Source of the DNA: Desulfovibrio sp. JY
GTDB lineage: Bacteria > Desulfobacterota > Desulfovibrionia > Desulfovibrionales > Desulfovibrionaceae
DNA: 64,000 nt
Direction of reading: 5' to 3'
Assembly (NCBI GenBank): GCA_021730285.1
Contig: CP082962.1
Coordinates: 744,001 to 808,000 of the forward strand
Shown: positions 9,113 through 18,784 of the stretch, piece after piece
Numbering within the stretch: the stretch's first letter is position 1
Layout: each line of letters begins with the position of its first letter
Made by a program: the position numbers and the translations under genes
The notes under the pieces: generated by a model
Told to the model about the DNA's origin: nothing
Database searches by the model: none
Seen by the model: the letters and a program-made list of their open reading frames with translations, nothing else

Positions 9113-10915
9113 TTAGTCGTCTCCGGCCTTGAGCGCCGCCAGGAAGGCTTCCTGGGGCAGTTCCACGTTGCCCATGCGCTTCATGCGCTTCTTGCCTTCC
9201 TTCTGCTTTTCCAAGAGTTTACGTTTCCGTGTGATGTCACCGCCGTAACATTTGGCCGTGACGTTTTTCCCCATGGGCGCGTTTCGCTCGCGGGCGATGA
9301 TCTTGGTGCCGATGGCCGCCTGGATCACGACCTCGAAGAGCTGGCGCGGGATAACGCGCTTGAGCTTCAGGGCCAGGGCCCGGCCGTAATGGTAGGCGTT
9401 GTCGCGGTGCACGATGACGGCCAGCGCGTCGACCGGGTCGCCGTTGATCATGATGTCGAGCTTGACCAGGTCGGAAGCCCGGTAGTCGATGATCTCGTAG
9501 TCGAGGGACGCGTAGCCGCGCGTGGCGGACTTGAGCCGGTCGAAAAAGTCGTAGACGATCTCGGCGAACGGCAGTTCATAGGTGATGATGACGCGGCTGG
9601 CCGTGAGATAGCGCACGTCCTTCTGGATGCCGCGTTTTTCCTCGCACAACTTGAACACGCCGCCCACGTACTCGTTGGGGGTGTGGATCTCGAGGCGTGC
9701 ATAGGGCTCGTAGAGGGTGGCGATTTCCTGGGTCTTGGGCAGTTTGCTCGGGTTCTCGATGGAGATGGTCGCGCCGGAGAGCGTTTCCACCTTGTAGATG
9801 ACCGAGGGCGCGGTGGCGATGAGGTTGGCCCCGAACTCGCGCTCCAGCCGCTCCTGGATGATCTCCATGTGGAGCAGCCCCAGAAAGCCGCAGCGAAAGC
9901 CGAATCCGAGCGCCTGGGACGTCTCGGGCTCGTAGGTGAATGCGGCGTCGTTTAAGCGCAGCTTTTCCAGGGCGGTCTTTAAAACCTCGTACTCGGCCGC
10001 GTCCACCGGGTACAGGCCGCAAAAGACCATGGGCTTGATTTCCTTGAACCCGGGCAGGGCCTCGGTTGCGCCGTCCTCGGCCGCGGTGACGGTGTCGCCC
10101 ACGCGGGCGTCGGTCAGCGTCTTGATGTTAGCGCACAAAAAGCCGGCTTCGCCCGGCCCGAAGCTCGGGATGTCGATGGGCCCCGGGGAAAACGCGCCCA
10201 GGCGGATGACCTCGAAGGTCGCGCCCGTGGACATCATCTTGATGCGCTGGCCATGCGTCACCGTGCCCTGGACCACCCGGAACAGGACCACGACGCCCTG
10301 GTAGGAGTCGTACCAGGAGTCGACGATCAGGGCCTTGAGCGGCGCGGCGGCGTCGCCCTTGGGCGGCGGAATCTTGGTGATGATCTGTTCGAGGACCTTG
10401 TCCACGTTGGCCCCGGTCTTGGCCGAAACGGACACGGCGTCGGCGCAGGGAAGCCCGATGGCCTCCTCGATCTCGGCCTTGACCGCCTCGGGGTCGGCGC
10501 TCGGCAGGTCGATCTTATTGAGGACCGGGATGATCTCCAGGTCGTTGTCCAGGGCCAAAAACACGTTGGCCAGGGTCTGGGCCTCCACGCCCTGGGTGGC
10601 GTCGACCACCAGCAGCGCCCCCTCGCAGGCGGCGAGGCTGCGCGAGACCTCGTAGGAAAAGTCCACGTGGCCGGGCGTGTCGATGAGGTTTAGGATGTAG
10701 TCGGTCCCGTCGGCGGCCTTGTAGGGAATGCGCACCGTCTGGGCCTTGATGGTAATGCCGCGTTCCCGCTCGATGTCCATGCGGTCGAGGTATTGCTCGC
10801 GCATCTCCCTGGCGGTAATGACGCCGGTGAGTTCGAGAATGCGATCGGCAAGAGTCGACTTGCCGTGGTCGATGTGGGCAATGATGCTGAAATTTCGGAT
10901 GCGAGCGATGTCCAT
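9113..10915 (-). CDS. lepA: Elongation factor 4 (LepA), ribosome back-translocating GTPase
   Basis: A 600-residue translational GTPase of normal length. It has G1 (AHIDHGKST), G3 (DTPGHVDF) and G4 ([10 protein letters not shown]) motifs, then EF-G-like domains and the LepA-specific C-terminal domain with [17 protein letters not shown]. It acts on ribosomes to remobilise or pause elongation. I chose the ATG at 10915 because it gives the family start [16 protein letters not shown]; the open frame upstream runs into the sat promoter region. It is divergent from sat. Confidence 0.95.
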   Translation of the reverse strand: MDIARIRNFSIIAHIDHGKSTLADRILELTGVITAREMREQYLDRMDIERERGITIKAQTVRIPYKAADGTDYILNLIDTPGHVDFSYEVSRSLAACEGALLVVDATQGVEAQTLANVFLALDNDLEIIPVLNKIDLPSADPEAVKAEIEEAIGLPCADAVSVSAKTGANVDKVLEQIITKIPPPKGDAAAPLKALIVDSWYDSYQGVVVLFRVVQGTVTHGQRIKMMSTGATFEVIRLGAFSPGPIDIPSFGPGEAGFLCANIKTLTDARVGDTVTAAEDGATEALPGFKEIKPMVFCGLYPVDAAEYEVLKTALEKLRLNDAAFTYEPETSQALGFGFRCGFLGLLHMEIIQERLEREFGANLIATAPSVIYKVETLSGATISIENPSKLPKTQEIATLYEPYARLEIHTPNEYVGGVFKLCEEKRGIQKDVRYLTASRVIITYELPFAEIVYDFFDRLKSATRGYASLDYEIIDYRASDLVKLDIMINGDPVDALAVIVHRDNAYHYGRALALKLKRVIPRQLFEVVIQAAIGTKIIARERNAPMGKNVTAKCYGGDITRKRKLLEKQKEGKKRMKRMGNVELPQEAFLAALKAGDD

Positions 10916-11066
10916 AGGATGAGGGGGCCTTTGGCGAAGCGACGCCAGGAGTCGGCTAGGCACATAATGGAAGGTGGTGTCGAGGTCAATGCGGGCGAGG
11001 GGCCGGCGGGGGGCCGGAAGCGAAAACCGCCCGTTGCGGCATGGCCTAGAGACATTTTCGTGGTGT

Positions 11067-11084
11067 TTGACACATTTTTCACTT
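11067..11084 (+). promoter_or_regulatory. Candidate Rex operator upstream of sat
   Basis: TTGACA-N6-TCACTT resembles the Rex box TTGTGA-N6-TCACAA, with 8 of 12 half-site bases matching. It touches the -35 element of the proposed sat promoter. In Desulfovibrio vulgaris, Rex, an NADH-sensing repressor, is known to control sat. Binding here is an inference. Confidence 0.4.
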
Positions 11085-11111
11085 GGTATTCCCCTGGCCC
11101 TGGTGTATACG
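11083..11111 (+). promoter_or_regulatory. Candidate sigma-70 promoter for sat
   Basis: TTGGTA at 11083-11088, a 17-base spacer, then TATACG at 11106-11111. It lies about 100 bases ahead of the sat start and overlaps the candidate Rex box. Spacing is ideal but both hexamers are imperfect. Confidence 0.4.
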
Positions 11112-11208
11112 AAGCGCACTCATGGGGACGGCCGGCTCCGGTACTACATCCGGCCACCCACGGATAACGCGGAAACGTTAAACAAAATCACCGGTAAGGA
11201 GGCGCTAC

Positions 11209-12492
11209 ATGTCCAAATTGGTTCCGCCGCATGGAGGCAAAGGTCTGGTCATTCGCCTGCTCGAGGGCGCTGCGAAGGAAGCCGAGCTCAAGAAGGCCGC
11301 TGGCCTGAAGAAGGTCGAGATCACCGCCCAGGAAAAGGGCGACCTGATCATGATCGGCATCGGCGGCTTTTCGCCCCTCGAAGGCTTCATGACCAAGGCC
11401 GATTGGAAGAGCGTCGTCGAGAAGATGACCCTGGCCGATGGCACCTTCTGGCCGGTTCCCGTCATGCTGGCGGTTACCAAGGAAGACGCCGCCGGGATCA
11501 AGGCGGGCGAGGAGATCACCCTCGAGCGCAACGGCGAAATCTACGCCACCATGAAGGTCACCGAAAAGTTCGAGATGACCGAAGCCGACAAGAAGTGGGA
11601 ATCCGAGCTGGTCTACAAGGGCCACGGCGACGACTCCGCCGACGACAAGTTCTGGAAGGTCGCCCTTGAGGACCATCCGGGCGTCAAGATGGTCATGGCC
11701 CGCAAGGACGTCTGCCTGGCCGGTCCGGTCAACGTCCTGTCCGAGGGCGAGTACCCGACCAAGTACAAGGGCGTCTACCTGCGCCCGGCCGAGACCCGCG
11801 CCATCTTCGACGAGCGTGGTTGGGCCAACGTCGCCGCTCTGCAGCTGCGTAACCCCATGCACCGCTCCCACGAGTACCTGTGCAAGATCGCCATCGAAGT
11901 TTGCGACGGCGTCATCATCCACTCGCTGATCGGCAACCTGAAGCCCGGCGACATCCCGGCCGAAGTGCGCGTCGACTGCATCGACACCCTGGTCAAGCAC
12001 TACTTCGTCGAGAAGAACGTGGTCCAGGGCGGCTATCCCCTCGACATGCGTTATGCCGGTCCCCGCGAAGGCCTGCTCCACGCCACCTTCCGCCAGAACT
12101 ACGGCGTCAACAAGATGATCATCGGCCGTGACCACGCCGGCGTCGGCGACTTCTACGGCATGTTCGAGGCTCAGGAAATCTTCGACCGCATTCCCTATGC
12201 CGACGGCAAGGCCCCCAAGGCCGGCCAGGCCCTGCTCTGCCAGCCGCTGAAGATCGACTGGACCTTCTACTGCTACAAGTGCGACGGCATGGCTTCCCTG
12301 CGCACCTGCCCGCACACCAAGGAAGACCGCGTCATCCTGTCCGGCACCAAGCTGCGCAAAATGCTGTCCGAGGGCGGCGAGATTCCGGATCACTTTGGCC
12401 GCGACGAAGTCCTGGTCAAGCTGCGCAAGTACTACGAAGGTCTCACCAACAAGGTCGAGATCAAGATGCACCACGCCGCCGAAGGCAACTAG
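11209..12492 (+). CDS. sat: Sulfate adenylyltransferase (ATP sulfurylase)
   Basis: A 427-residue homo-oligomeric-type ATP sulfurylase that makes adenosine 5'-phosphosulfate from sulfate and ATP, the activating step of dissimilatory sulfate reduction in the cytoplasm. It carries [11 protein letters not shown], with the His-x-x-His nucleotide site, and [13 protein letters not shown] Cys-rich segment, [15 protein letters not shown], is typical of this prokaryotic family and could bind a metal. AAGGAGG at 11197-11203 gives a strong start. Codon use is highly biased, as expected for one of the most expressed genes of a sulfate reducer. A clear terminator follows. Confidence 0.97.
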   Translation: MSKLVPPHGGKGLVIRLLEGAAKEAELKKAAGLKKVEITAQEKGDLIMIGIGGFSPLEGFMTKADWKSVVEKMTLADGTFWPVPVMLAVTKEDAAGIKAGEEITLERNGEIYATMKVTEKFEMTEADKKWESELVYKGHGDDSADDKFWKVALEDHPGVKMVMARKDVCLAGPVNVLSEGEYPTKYKGVYLRPAETRAIFDERGWANVAALQLRNPMHRSHEYLCKIAIEVCDGVIIHSLIGNLKPGDIPAEVRVDCIDTLVKHYFVEKNVVQGGYPLDMRYAGPREGLLHATFRQNYGVNKMIIGRDHAGVGDFYGMFEAQEIFDRIPYADGKAPKAGQALLCQPLKIDWTFYCYKCDGMASLRTCPHTKEDRVILSGTKLRKMLSEGGEIPDHFGRDEVLVKLRKYYEGLTNKVEIKMHHAAEGN

Positions 12493-12517
12493 GCAGCGAC
12501 GCATCCCACGGATACTC

Positions 12518-12547
12518 GGGGGGGCGCTTCGGCGTCCCCCTTTTTTT
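12518..12547 (+). terminator. Intrinsic terminator of sat
   Basis: GGGGGCGC-TTC-GGCGTCCCCC forms a strong stem and is followed by seven T residues. It starts 26 bases after the sat stop codon. Confidence 0.88.
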
Positions 12548-12967
12548 GTGCCCAGCATCCGCCCGTCCGCATCCCCTCCTCTCGCAAGTCCCCGGCCGCG
12601 GGTCGCTCCCTGTCGCATTTCATAGTAATATACTCTAATATTAGTATATTTTTCACACACGCCACTGTTTAAAATCCATACGCATTTTCGACCTCTGTAT
12701 AAAAAACTCCCGTCGCCGCGCGATATTCCCCTTGGCCCGGTTGTTGCTATTGCCCTATGCACAAAAAACGGTTCTATATTTTGTGCATCCAAGCGACACA
12801 ACACGCCCCTCCCAACAACAGAGGGGGACAGCGGCCAAACACAAATCCCGGGTGGAAAGTCTTCGACGCAGAAGCTGCAAGGCTGCACACGGAAAAAATA
12901 AAAACCGGTTCAGTGATTCCCCTTCCAGGGACTCTGACGAAAAGCCCCGACACAACGGAGGATCATG
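12548..12967. other. Gene-free AT-richer interval ahead of the DUF4405 gene
   Basis: No convincing gene. It holds two perfect inverted repeats: AATATACT with its complement around 12638-12651, overlapping the palindrome CTAATATTAG, and TGCACAAAA with its complement at about 12756-12787. A further weak hairpin lies near 12913-12938. It may be a long untranslated leader or a binding region, but no known riboswitch was recognised. Confidence 0.4.
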
Positions 12968-13783
12968 ATGCGCAAGTTAACGTCCCTTGTCGCGCTGCTC
13001 GCATTTGTCCTGACCATCATCACCAGCCTTATCTTGTACATCGCTCCCCAGGGACGCGTCGCCTACTGGTCCGACTGGACGCTTTTCGGCCTCGACAAGA
13101 CGCAGTGGGGCAACCTGCACGTCAACCTGGGCATGCTGTTTCTTCTCGCCCTGGCGCTTCATGCCTATTACAATTGGAAGGCCATTGTGGCCTATCTGAG
13201 CCGGGCCAGAAAACTGGTGATCGTCACGCCGGCCTTTGTTGCGGCCTGCGCCATCGTGCTGCTGGTGGGGCTCGGCACCTATGCCGGGCTGCCGCCCTTC
13301 TCGACCTTCCTGGCCGGCAGCGACTATTTCAAGGAACGCGCGGCCCGGCTGTACGGCGAACCGCCCTACGGCCATGCCGAACTTTCTCCCCTGGCCTCGC
13401 TCGCGCCCAAGCTCGGCCTGACGCCGGAGGTCATTGTAAAGGGCCTCAAAAAGGCCGGCTACGACGCGGCCGCGCCGGACGCCACCTTGCTCTCACTGTC
13501 ACGGCGCTACGGCGTCTCGCCGCAAAAGCTCTACCAGGCCTTCGCACCCGATACGGGCAAGGAACTGCCGGAGCTGCCGCCGCCCGGCACCGGCAACCGC
13601 AGCCTGTCCGACCTGTGCCAGACCTACGGCCTCGACACGGCGCGCATCGTGGCCGGGCTCAAGGACCGCGGCATCGCGGCCACACCCGACGCCACCATCA
13701 AGACCATAAGCGAGAAAAACGGCCAGGGACCGCTCGAAGTCTACGCCGCCATCCGGCAGGCCGCCGTCGCCGCGAGGCCGTAA
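12968..13783 (+). CDS. DUF4405-type membrane protein with tandem C-terminal repeats
   Basis: About 271 residues. The N-terminal half has three hydrophobic helices (residues 6-27, 54-72 and 85-110) with the His of NLHVNLGM and HAYYNW, a pattern of DUF4405/cytochrome b561-like membrane proteins that may bind heme. The C-terminal half holds two copies of a repeat of about 55 residues built on GL-x-IV-GLK-G and PDAT, ending with a Tyr-Ala segment. ATG 12968 gives a 6-base gap to GGAGG (12957-12961); ATG 12965 would be too close. Function unknown; a membrane electron-transfer role is only a guess. Confidence 0.65.
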   Translation: MRKLTSLVALLAFVLTIITSLILYIAPQGRVAYWSDWTLFGLDKTQWGNLHVNLGMLFLLALALHAYYNWKAIVAYLSRARKLVIVTPAFVAACAIVLLVGLGTYAGLPPFSTFLAGSDYFKERAARLYGEPPYGHAELSPLASLAPKLGLTPEVIVKGLKKAGYDAAAPDATLLSLSRRYGVSPQKLYQAFAPDTGKELPELPPPGTGNRSLSDLCQTYGLDTARIVAGLKDRGIAATPDATIKTISEKNGQGPLEVYAAIRQAAVAARP

Positions 13784-13982
13784 ACGCCCCAACAGTCGCC
13801 AAACGGGCCGGCAGGCGCGAACGCGGCGCGTGTGCCGGCCCGTGACGTTTTCCGGGACCGCCGCCGCATCCCCTCTTTCCTTTGTGTCCGCGCCGCTGCA
13901 ACCATGCGGCGATCCGGCGTTACGCCGGTAACGCCCCGCACGACGCTTGCCGCAGTTGGCCAATCCCTGTATGCCAAAGTCC

Positions 13983-16900
13983 ATGGAGCAGTACCTCGCC
14001 GATTTGCATATCCATTCCCGCTATTCCAGAGCCACCAGCAAGGGGCTGACCCCGTACAACCTGGCCGCCTGGGGCGAAATCAAGGGGCTCACCGTGGTGG
14101 CCACCGGGGACTTCACCCACCCGGGCTGGCTCGACGAGCTCAAGGCAGCCCTGACTCCGGACGGGAGCGGGCTTTTGCGCCTCGATGATCCCAAGGGCCT
14201 GGCCGGGGAAATACCCTGGTTGCCCGACGCGCATCCGGCCGGCCGGGTGCGCTTTTTGCTTTCGGCGGAAATAAGCTCCATCTACAAACGCGGCGGCAAG
14301 GTCCGCAAAGTCCACAACCTCGTCTACATGCCCTCCTTCGAGGCGGCCGAAAAGCTCAATGCCAAGCTGGCCAAGGTCGGCAACCTGGCCTCCGACGGCC
14401 GACCGATCCTCGGCCTCGACAGCCGCCATCTGCTGGAGATGACGCTTGAGACCGACCCGCTGGCCTTTCTCGTGCCGGCCCATATCTGGACGCCGTGGTT
14501 CTCGCTTTTCGGCTCCAAGTCGGGCTTCGATTCGGTGGAGGAGTGCTACGGGTCCCTGGCCAGGGAAATCTTCGCCATGGAGACCGGGCTGTCCTCGGAC
14601 CCGGAGATGAACTGGACGCTGTCGGCCCTGGACCGCTTCCGGATGATCTCCAACTCCGACGCCCATTCCGGCGAAAAGCTCGGCCGCGAATGCAACATCT
14701 TTTCCGGCGACCCCTCTTTCGAGGGCATCTACCGGGCGCTTCGCGGCCAGGGTGTCGGGCCGAAATTTTGCGGCACCGTGGAATTTTTCCCGGAAGAGGG
14801 CAAATACCACCTCGACGGCCATAGGGAATGCGGCGTGGTCATGGAGCCGGCCGAAGCCAAGGCCCGGGGCGGGCTGTGCCCGGTGTGCGGCAAGCCCATG
14901 ACCCTCGGCGTGCTGCACCGGGTGCTCGATCTGGCCGACCGCGCCGAGCCCGTGCGGCCGGAAGGCATGCCCGGGTTCACGTCGCTTATTCCCCTGGACG
15001 AGCTGGCCGGCGAGGTCATGGGCGTCGGGCCCAAGACGGCCAAGGCCCATGGGCTGGTGGCCCGGATGCTGGCCCGCTTCGGCGCGGAACTGACCGTGTT
15101 GCGCGAGGCTCCGGCCGAGGAGATCGGCCGGGTGAGCACCGCCCTGGCCGAGGCCGTCAGCCGCATGCGCCGGGGCCGGGTCTTGCGCACGCCCGGATTC
15201 GACGGCCAGTACGGCCGCATCGCGGTTTTCACCCCCGAGGAACGCCGCGAGCTCAAGGTCGGCCGTTTTCTGGCCGTGCCGCCGACGCCGGACAGGACCA
15301 AGACCGCCCGCGAACCGGCCGTGGAGGACGATCCGCCCTCGGACCCACCCCCCGCGCCGAAAGGAGTCGCAGAGCCGGCCCCGCCGAAGCCCTTTGACCG
15401 GGGCCTCAACCCAGCCCAGCGCGCGGCCGTTTCGTCCCAGGCCCGCCACCAGCTGGTGGTCGCCGGACCGGGCACGGGCAAGACCCATACGCTTTTGGCC
15501 AAGATCCGGGCCCTGCTCGATGCCGGCGTGCCGCCGGACGACATCCTGGCCGTGACCTTTACCCGCCGGGCGGCCGGGGAACTCCGGGAGCGGCTGGCCC
15601 GCGACGCCGGCGTCGCCGAAGACGCCGTGGAGAGCGCCTCGGAAAACGCCGCCCTGCCCCGGGCCGACACCCTGCACGCCCTGGCCCTGGCCTCCTGGAC
15701 CGCCTCCGGCGGCCAGGAACCGGTGCTCCTCTCCGAAGAAGCCGCCAGACGCCTTTTTGCCACGGTCAACCCGGAACTTTCCGGAGCCCGGCTGCGGGCC
15801 GCCTGGCGCGAACTGTCCCTGGCCCGGGAACGGCTCACACCGCTCCCCCCGGCCGACACCGCCGGCCCCGGGCTCTATGCCGACCGCTACGCCCGGCAGA
15901 AAGCCGACTGGAACCTGCTCGATTTCACCGATCTGCTGGAATTCTGGCTGGAAAAGCTTGTCGCCGGCAGCGAACAGCCGACCTGCACCCATGTGCTGGT
16001 GGACGAGGTCCAGGACCTGACGCCGCTGCAACTGGCCGTGATCGCCGCCCTGGTCGGGCGCGACCGGGCCAGCCTTTTCGCCATCGGCGACCCGGACCAG
16101 TCCATCTACGGCTTCCGGGGCGCGGCCCCGGGGGTGCGGGCCGAACTGCTCGCGGCCTGGCCGGATCTGGAAGTCGCCACCCTGGCCGAGAACTACCGCT
16201 CCACCCAGCCGATCCTGAACCTGGCCGCCGGACTTTTTCCGGGCCGCGCGCCGCTTATCTCGCGCCTCAGTTCCGAAACACCCGTGGCCAGCGAGATACA
16301 GCTTTTCGAGGCCCCGACCGCCGCCGGCGAGGCCGGCTGGATGGGCGAGCGCATCCAGGCGCTTCTCGGCGGCACCTCGCTGACCCTGGCCCGCGACCTG
16401 TCCGCCGACACCCTGGCCCCGGGCGATCTGGCCGTGCTGGTGCGTTTTTCCGGGCTCATCGGCCCCATCCGCAAGAGCCTCGAACGCTTCGGCATCCCCT
16501 GCGCCGCGCCCGAGGCCGACGCCTACTGGAACGAGCCCCGGGTGCGGCTGCTTCTGGCCGCGGCCGGACGCCTCCTGGGCCTGCCCGCGCCGGCGGACGT
16601 GGAAAAGCCGCCTACCCTGCCCGACCGGGTGCTGGCCAAGGGACCGCTGGGGCTGTCGGCCTACCTTGGCGACATCGCGCCTTTCGACCGCCTGTTCTGG
16701 CAGGGACCGGAATTTCGGGATCTGTGCCGGGGCTTCGACGCCCACGACGGCTGGGCCGGACTGCTCAACCACGTGGCCACCCAGACCGAACTGGAGCTGG
16801 TGGGCAAACGCGCCCAGAAGGTGCGCATCATGTCCCTGCACGCGGCCAAGGGGCTGGAATTCGCGGCCGTGTTTCTGCCGGCCCTGGAAGACGGCATCCT

Positions 16901-17192
16901 GCCCTTTGCCGGTTCGGACTTTTTAAGCGGCAAACCCGGGCACCTGGCCGGACAGATGGACGAGGAGGAGGAGCGGCGGCTTTTTTACGTCGGGCTCACC
17001 CGGGCCAAAAGCCGCCTGTTCCTCTCCCATGCCCTGCGTCGCGATCTTTTCGGTCGCAGGCTCATGCTCAAGCGTTCGCGGTTTCTGGAAAACCTTGATC
17101 TCGGGGGGGTGCGGCGCCGGGCGCTGCGGGCGCGCACGGTCAGCCAGGTCAAACAGCTGGGGCTTTTCGACGCGGACGCGCCTACCAGATGA
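13983..17192 (+). CDS. Endonuclease Q-like PHP nuclease fused to a UvrD-type helicase
   Basis: About 1069 residues. The first 410 or so form a PHP phosphoesterase of the TIGR00375/endonuclease Q type: DLHIHSRYSRATS, GDFTHPGWL, a SAEISSIYK block and the late SNSDAHSG. A zinc-binding segment ends in GLCPVCGKPM, then a helix-hairpin-helix follows (GVGPKTAKAHGL). After a Pro-rich linker (about 440-475) an SF1A helicase begins: GPGTGKTHT, VDEVQDLT, GDPDQSIYGFRG, ENYRST and RRLFYVGLTRAK. Endonuclease Q nicks DNA at deaminated bases, so the fusion suggests coupled nicking and unwinding in repair. The start is uncertain; ATGs at 13947 and 13971 are also in frame and none has a good ribosome site. Confidence 0.85.
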   Translation: MEQYLADLHIHSRYSRATSKGLTPYNLAAWGEIKGLTVVATGDFTHPGWLDELKAALTPDGSGLLRLDDPKGLAGEIPWLPDAHPAGRVRFLLSAEISSIYKRGGKVRKVHNLVYMPSFEAAEKLNAKLAKVGNLASDGRPILGLDSRHLLEMTLETDPLAFLVPAHIWTPWFSLFGSKSGFDSVEECYGSLAREIFAMETGLSSDPEMNWTLSALDRFRMISNSDAHSGEKLGRECNIFSGDPSFEGIYRALRGQGVGPKFCGTVEFFPEEGKYHLDGHRECGVVMEPAEAKARGGLCPVCGKPMTLGVLHRVLDLADRAEPVRPEGMPGFTSLIPLDELAGEVMGVGPKTAKAHGLVARMLARFGAELTVLREAPAEEIGRVSTALAEAVSRMRRGRVLRTPGFDGQYGRIAVFTPEERRELKVGRFLAVPPTPDRTKTAREPAVEDDPPSDPPPAPKGVAEPAPPKPFDRGLNPAQRAAVSSQARHQLVVAGPGTGKTHTLLAKIRALLDAGVPPDDILAVTFTRRAAGELRERLARDAGVAEDAVESASENAALPRADTLHALALASWTASGGQEPVLLSEEAARRLFATVNPELSGARLRAAWRELSLARERLTPLPPADTAGPGLYADRYARQKADWNLLDFTDLLEFWLEKLVAGSEQPTCTHVLVDEVQDLTPLQLAVIAALVGRDRASLFAIGDPDQSIYGFRGAAPGVRAELLAAWPDLEVATLAENYRSTQPILNLAAGLFPGRAPLISRLSSETPVASEIQLFEAPTAAGEAGWMGERIQALLGGTSLTLARDLSADTLAPGDLAVLVRFSGLIGPIRKSLERFGIPCAAPEADAYWNEPRVRLLLAAAGRLLGLPAPADVEKPPTLPDRVLAKGPLGLSAYLGDIAPFDRLFWQGPEFRDLCRGFDAHDGWAGLLNHVATQTELELVGKRAQKVRIMSLHAAKGLEFAAVFLPALEDGILPFAGSDFLSGKPGHLAGQMDEEEERRLFYVGLTRAKSRLFLSHALRRDLFGRRLMLKRSRFLENLDLGGVRRRALRARTVSQVKQLGLFDADAPTR

Positions 17193-17325
17193 ATCGCCAC
17201 AGATAGCGTTCGTAGGCCCGGGACATCCGATGGGCCGTCGGCGCCTTGACGCCAAGGTCCTGCAACCGGCAATACACGTGCAGCGGGTTGAAAAAATGCT
17301 GCATGAAATTACGAATTTGTCGCAT
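17182..17325 (-). CDS. Small protein with NPLHVYCRLQDLG motif
   Basis: A 47-residue ORF, MRQIRNFMQHFF onward, with an AAGGTG ribosome site 8 bases before the start. The core NPLHVYCRL and the end AYERYLWRF look like a class of tiny conserved proteins that I associate with Desulfovibrio genomes, though I could not search for it. It overlaps the last bases of the helicase gene tail to tail. Aromatic-rich and basic; function unknown. Confidence 0.5.
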   Translation of the reverse strand: MRQIRNFMQHFFNPLHVYCRLQDLGVKAPTAHRMSRAYERYLWRFIW

Positions 17326-17480
17326 GACACCATCACCTTGAAACACCGGCGGGATGCATCCGCCATTGCAAACGCGGCGCACCGACTGGCCGCTCACATA
17401 ATGACAACCGGCACTTCATACGCCCGAACTTCCGGACGCTCAAGCTTTCACAATCGTTTTTTATAATCAATATTTTCGAT

Positions 17481-18263
17481 ATGATACAAAATTACAACTG
17501 CCCTGCGGCCTGGCGGCTGGCGGCCCCGAGCTGCGTGTGGCCGGAAACCGCCAAAGTCAATTGTCGACGACTGGCCCGCACCGTGCCCGAAGTCGGCCTG
17601 TATCTGCTGGAACTCGACAGCTGCCTGGCCTACGGGCCGGACGACCTGCCCCAAAAGACCTACGGCCTGGCCTACCATCTGCACCTCCCCTTCGACCTGC
17701 CCTGGGAACGCGGCGGCACGGGCGCGTTCACGGCCATGGAAGGGCTGCTGACCAAAACCGCCCATCTCTCGCCCTGGGCCATGGTGCTCCACCCGCCCCG
17801 AAGCCTGACCGATCTGGAGGATTTTCTGGCCGCCATGGCGGTCACGGGCCGCGATCCCGCCACGCTGCTGCTGGAAAATACCGAGGACGCCTCGCCCGAG
17901 GACGTGCTGGACATGGCCGTGGCCGCCGGCTGCGGCGTGTGTCTCGATCTCGGCCACATGCTGGCCCTGGGCCAGACGTTGCCGACCGACCGGGCCGAAC
18001 TCGTCGAGCGTACGCGCATGCTCCACGTCTACTCGCCCTTCGGGGCCGAAGGTCCGCCCCCGGGCCGCAGCCATGCCCACCGCACCCTGACCTGCCTGTC
18101 CCCGGAAGGCCGCGACGTCCTCGTCTGGATGCTCGGCAACCTGCGCCCGCGCACGGTGGTGCTGGAAGTTTTCGCCCCGTTCCATCTGGTGGAGAGCATG
18201 GCCGTGCTCGACGCCCTGACCTGCGGCAAGACGTCCGAGGCCGCCTGCGGGGACAAGGCGTGA
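17481..18263 (+). CDS. cbiR: Cobamide-remodelling phosphodiesterase-like TIM-barrel protein
   Basis: A 260-residue protein of the AP-endonuclease/xylose-isomerase TIM-barrel superfamily, with LLLENTED, VCLDLGHML and MLHVYSPFG strands that place acidic and His metal ligands. Its position directly before cobU, with a GTGA overlap, fits CbiR, which hydrolyses the phosphodiester of cobamides so the cell can swap the lower ligand. The cobinamide-type product would feed CobU. The superfamily is fairly sure; the CbiR identity rests on context and general resemblance. The frame starts at an ATG with no strong ribosome site. Confidence 0.65.
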   Translation: MIQNYNCPAAWRLAAPSCVWPETAKVNCRRLARTVPEVGLYLLELDSCLAYGPDDLPQKTYGLAYHLHLPFDLPWERGGTGAFTAMEGLLTKTAHLSPWAMVLHPPRSLTDLEDFLAAMAVTGRDPATLLLENTEDASPEDVLDMAVAAGCGVCLDLGHMLALGQTLPTDRAELVERTRMLHVYSPFGAEGPPPGRSHAHRTLTCLSPEGRDVLVWMLGNLRPRTVVLEVFAPFHLVESMAVLDALTCGKTSEAACGDKA

Positions 18264-18784
18264 TCCGGCTCCTGCTCGGCGGCGTCAAATCCGGCAAATC
18301 GGCCCTCGGCGACCGGCTGCTTCTTGCCGCCGCGCCGCCCCACCGGGTGGTGGCCACCGGCCGGGCCCTGGATTTCGATTTCCGGGAGCGCATCGCCGCC
18401 CATAAAAAAGCCCGACCGGCCTCCGTGGCCGTCATCGAGGCCGGCGAGGGCGCCATGGGCGTGCTGGCCCGCGAGGCGGCGCGCGGCGGCGCCGTGCTTT
18501 TGGACAGCCTGGACTTTTGGCTGTTCGCCTGCCATGACACAACTGTAATGCAACCGCTACACGCGGCCCTTAGCCTCGGCATGACGCCCTACGCCGACCC
18601 CGCCGGGCCGGAACTGATCGTGGTGAGCACCGAAACAGGACTGGGCGGCATCGCCGCCGACGCCGCAACGCGCCGTTTCGCGGACGCCCTCGGAACGCTC
18701 AATCAGACCGTGGCCGCCATGGCGGCCGACGTGCGCCTTATCGTGGCCGGCTGCGCCATAACGCTCAAGGGAAATGCCGCATGA
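18260..18784 (+). CDS. cobU: Adenosylcobinamide kinase / adenosylcobinamide-phosphate guanylyltransferase
   Basis: A 174-residue bifunctional enzyme of the nucleotide-loop assembly of vitamin B12. The P-loop GGVKSGKSAL opens the protein, followed by ATGRALDFDFRERIAAHKKAR, where Arg and His mark the guanylylation site, and VLLDSLDFWL in place of the usual LVDCLTLWL. The start is a GTG overlapping the cbiR stop (GTGA), and its stop overlaps the ATG of the DHH gene, so the three are one unit. Length is normal. Confidence 0.85.
   Translation: MIRLLLGGVKSGKSALGDRLLLAAAPPHRVVATGRALDFDFRERIAAHKKARPASVAVIEAGEGAMGVLAREAARGGAVLLDSLDFWLFACHDTTVMQPLHAALSLGMTPYADPAGPELIVVSTETGLGGIAADAATRRFADALGTLNQTVAAMAADVRLIVAGCAITLKGNAA

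Noticed and set aside
12830-12967. Possible riboswitch ahead of the DUF4405 gene
   Set aside because: GGAAAG and GACGCA pieces reminded me of the c-di-GMP-I class, but the order and stems do not complete the known core. A covariance search would decide.
12757-13845. Frame of 362 codons beginning MHKKRFYILCIQ
   Set aside because: It overlaps the DUF4405 gene in another frame and becomes Arg/Pro-rich. Its ATG lies in an inverted repeat, not behind a ribosome site.
13920-16841. Open frame of 973 codons on the minus strand
   Set aside because: It is antisense to the nuclease-helicase gene, whose motifs are unmistakable. The translation is Gly/Gln/Arg-rich without family motifs, an effect of GC-rich third positions.
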